NCBI GenBank assembly: GCA_016286555.1
Contig: JAEETA010000011.1
Span: 21,978-85,977 of the forward strand
From: Lachnospiraceae bacterium
Lineage (GTDB): Bacteria; Bacillota; Clostridia; Lachnospirales; Lachnospiraceae
DNA length: 64,000 nt
Reading direction: 5' to 3'
In this document: one piece after another, positions 62,920-64,000 of the stretch
Numbering within the stretch: the first letter of the stretch is position 1
Layout: the number at the start of each line of letters is the position of its first letter
Notes under the pieces: generated by a model
What the model was told of the DNA's origin: nothing
Seen by the model: the letters and a program-made list of their open reading frames with translations, nothing else
Database searches by the model: none
Made by a program: the position numbers and the translations under genes

Positions 62920-62981
62920 AATCTCCTAACCATCCTCATCCAAGAAATCTTGATTCGTATTTTGCACTAAGTCCGATTTTT

Positions 62982-63254
62982 TTAGATCCGATGCATGGAA
63001 TCAAAGATCTCTTCCTTCTGGCACTTGATGGAAACACCGATCTTCTCGCCGATGACATCCAGGTCATCGCAGATCTGGCCGAACTTCAGTCCGGTGCCGT
63101 TCATATCCGCGATCATCATCATATTGAAATATCCGGAAACAATGGTCTGGGATATATCGAGAATGTTTACATTTTCATTGGACAGATAGGTACAGGTCTT
63201 AGCAATGATACCTACGGTGTCTTTTCCGACTACAGTGATGATAACTTTTTCCAT
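62982..63254 (-). CDS. ACT-domain protein (UPF0237)
   Basis: 90 residues from the ATG at 63254, preceded by AAGGAGA; upstream in-frame sequence overlaps the next gene. It is a single ACT domain: KVIITVVGKDTVGIIAKTCTYLSNENVNILD, with GYFNMMMIADM. ACT domains bind amino acids. It is paired with the UPF0210 gene downstream. Confidence 0.92.
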   Translation of the reverse strand: MEKVIITVVGKDTVGIIAKTCTYLSNENVNILDISQTIVSGYFNMMMIADMNGTGLKFGQICDDLDVIGEKIGVSIKCQKEEIFDSMHRI

Positions 63255-63286
63255 AAGGTCTCCTTTGTGCCGGGTAACGGCATATT

Positions 63287-64000
63287 TTATACTTCGATGC
63301 ACTCGCTGGGCACATCTCTTTTAGCGACGATTATATCAAAATCCGAAGGCTTGTAGGGATTATCCGCAAGACTTATCTCACAGCGAACTGCTTCAAAAGC
63401 AAGATCCGGATAATTGTTTTCCTGAGACAGATGTCCGAGATAGATCTTCTTAATGTTATCGTTAAGTACGGAAGATAACAGTTTTCCGGAGGTCTCATTG
63501 GACAAATGTCCGAACTCTCCCAGGATCCTTTGCTTAAGAGGATAAGGATATATCTTGTTTGCTTCAAGAAGCTTTACATCATGGTTGGCTTCAAGAAGAA
63601 GTGCATCCAATCCCTTAAGACATTCAACGGTATAGTCGGTATAACATCCGAGATCGGTACAAACCGCAACTTTTCTGTTTCCGTTACGGAAGCTGTAAGC
63701 TACGGGATCCGCTGCATCATGGGAAACATGCATAGCCTCTACGGTTATATCACCCAGAGTAAATGCCTCATCGGCATTAATGCAGTGATACAGTTCCGGT
63801 TCGATCTTACCCAGTGAAGTAAATGTCTTGATCTTATCAATGGTTGCTTCCGTTGCATATATGGGGACATGATATTTTCTGGAAAAAACACCCAGTCCCT
63901 GGATATGATCGGAATGCTCATGAGTGATAAGAATTCCATCTATATCATTACCCGACAGATCAAGTCCGTTTAAAGCGGCATCCATGTATTTACCAGGCTT
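63287..64000 (-). CDS. MBL-fold metallo-hydrolase, N-terminus missing
   Basis: Partial gene: the frame is open to the window edge, so the start lies beyond 64000; at least 237 C-terminal residues are present. The metal motif ITHEHSDHIQGL (HxHxDH) is near the visible start, with later HVSHDAADPVAYSF, CTDLGCYTDY and YLGHLSQENNYP. This resembles the YycJ/WalJ group of beta-lactamase-fold hydrolases, some of which are DNA exonucleases. The GC content here is near 42 %, about ten points below the rest. Confidence 0.85.
   Translation of the reverse strand, partial: KPGKYMDAALNGLDLSGNDIDGILITHEHSDHIQGLGVFSRKYHVPIYATEATIDKIKTFTSLGKIEPELYHCINADEAFTLGDITVEAMHVSHDAADPVAYSFRNGNRKVAVCTDLGCYTDYTVECLKGLDALLLEANHDVKLLEANKIYPYPLKQRILGEFGHLSNETSGKLLSSVLNDNIKKIYLGHLSQENNYPDLAFEAVRCEISLADNPYKPSDFDIIVAKRDVPSECIEV

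Noticed and set aside
1..64000. CRISPR arrays, tRNA, rRNA, SRP RNA, insertion sequences, prophage genes
   Set aside because: I looked for regular spaced repeats, cloverleaf sequences, the SRP RNA core near ffh, transposase and phage motifs, and found none.

Overview
This 64 kb window looks like chromosomal housekeeping DNA from a strictly anaerobic Clostridia-class Firmicute, most likely a member of the Lachnospiraceae. The reasons are the Firmicutes gene order (yceD-rpmF-plsX-acpP-rnc-smc-ftsY-ylxM-ffh-rpsP-khpA-rimM-trmD-rplS-lepB-rbgA-rnhB), an oxygen-sensitive class III ribonucleotide reductase (nrdDG), Pta-AckA acetate metabolism, AGGAGG-type ribosome binding sites, a GC content near 53 % by eye, and frequent TTG starts. 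I see no tRNA or rRNA genes, no CRISPR array, no insertion sequence and no prophage. Nearly all genes are on the minus strand; only metF, prs and tmcAL are on the plus strand.

Layout, left to right. 24-13007: a minus-strand run reading WYL regulator, nrdD, nrdG, dut, miaB, mutS, mutL, miaA, a PLP lyase and a DUF4321 protein, covering anaerobic dNTP supply, dUTP removal, mismatch repair and A37 tRNA modification. 13090-20256: nucleoside salvage (tyrS, PNP, cytidine deaminase, amidohydrolase, purine permease), followed by a membrane-anchored MutS-like ATPase and a 56-residue membrane protein with its own promoter and terminator. 20374-29158: MoxR/VWA pair, metF, then DUF512-der-plsY-gpsA, and a long-form prs. 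29310-38213: two-component system, yraN, orphan FlhB-like and FliK-like proteins, rnhB, and rbgA flanked by two signal peptidases.

38351-52087 is the ribosome, signal-recognition and lipid core: rplS, trmD with a long extra C-terminus, rimM, khpA, rpsP, ffh, ylxM, then ilvA translationally coupled to ftsY, smc, rnc, acpP, plsX, rpmF and yceD. A consensus sigma-A promoter drives the yceD end. 52504-61495: zinc-ribbon membrane protein, citrate synthase, an MBOAT/SGNH surface acylation pair directly behind ackA, pta, and divergent tmcAL. The end holds a DUF711/UPF0210 protein, its ACT-domain partner and a truncated metallo-hydrolase in visibly lower-GC sequence.

The ordinary genes are easy to name. 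The more unusual material is in the gaps: (i) 43074-43210, two stem-loops whose loops carry perfectly complementary 20-nt segments, next to a palindrome overlapping the ylxM promoter; (ii) 52209-52427, a long nested hairpin with a third arm that could compete for pairing; (iii) tandem hairpins with an 18-nt direct repeat behind prs; (iv) a hairpin-rich ackA leader. Among proteins, the membrane-anchored MutS-like ATPase, the roughly 157-residue TrmD extension and the orphan FliK/FlhB-like pair deserve attention. All functions are inferred from sequence reading only; no database search was possible.
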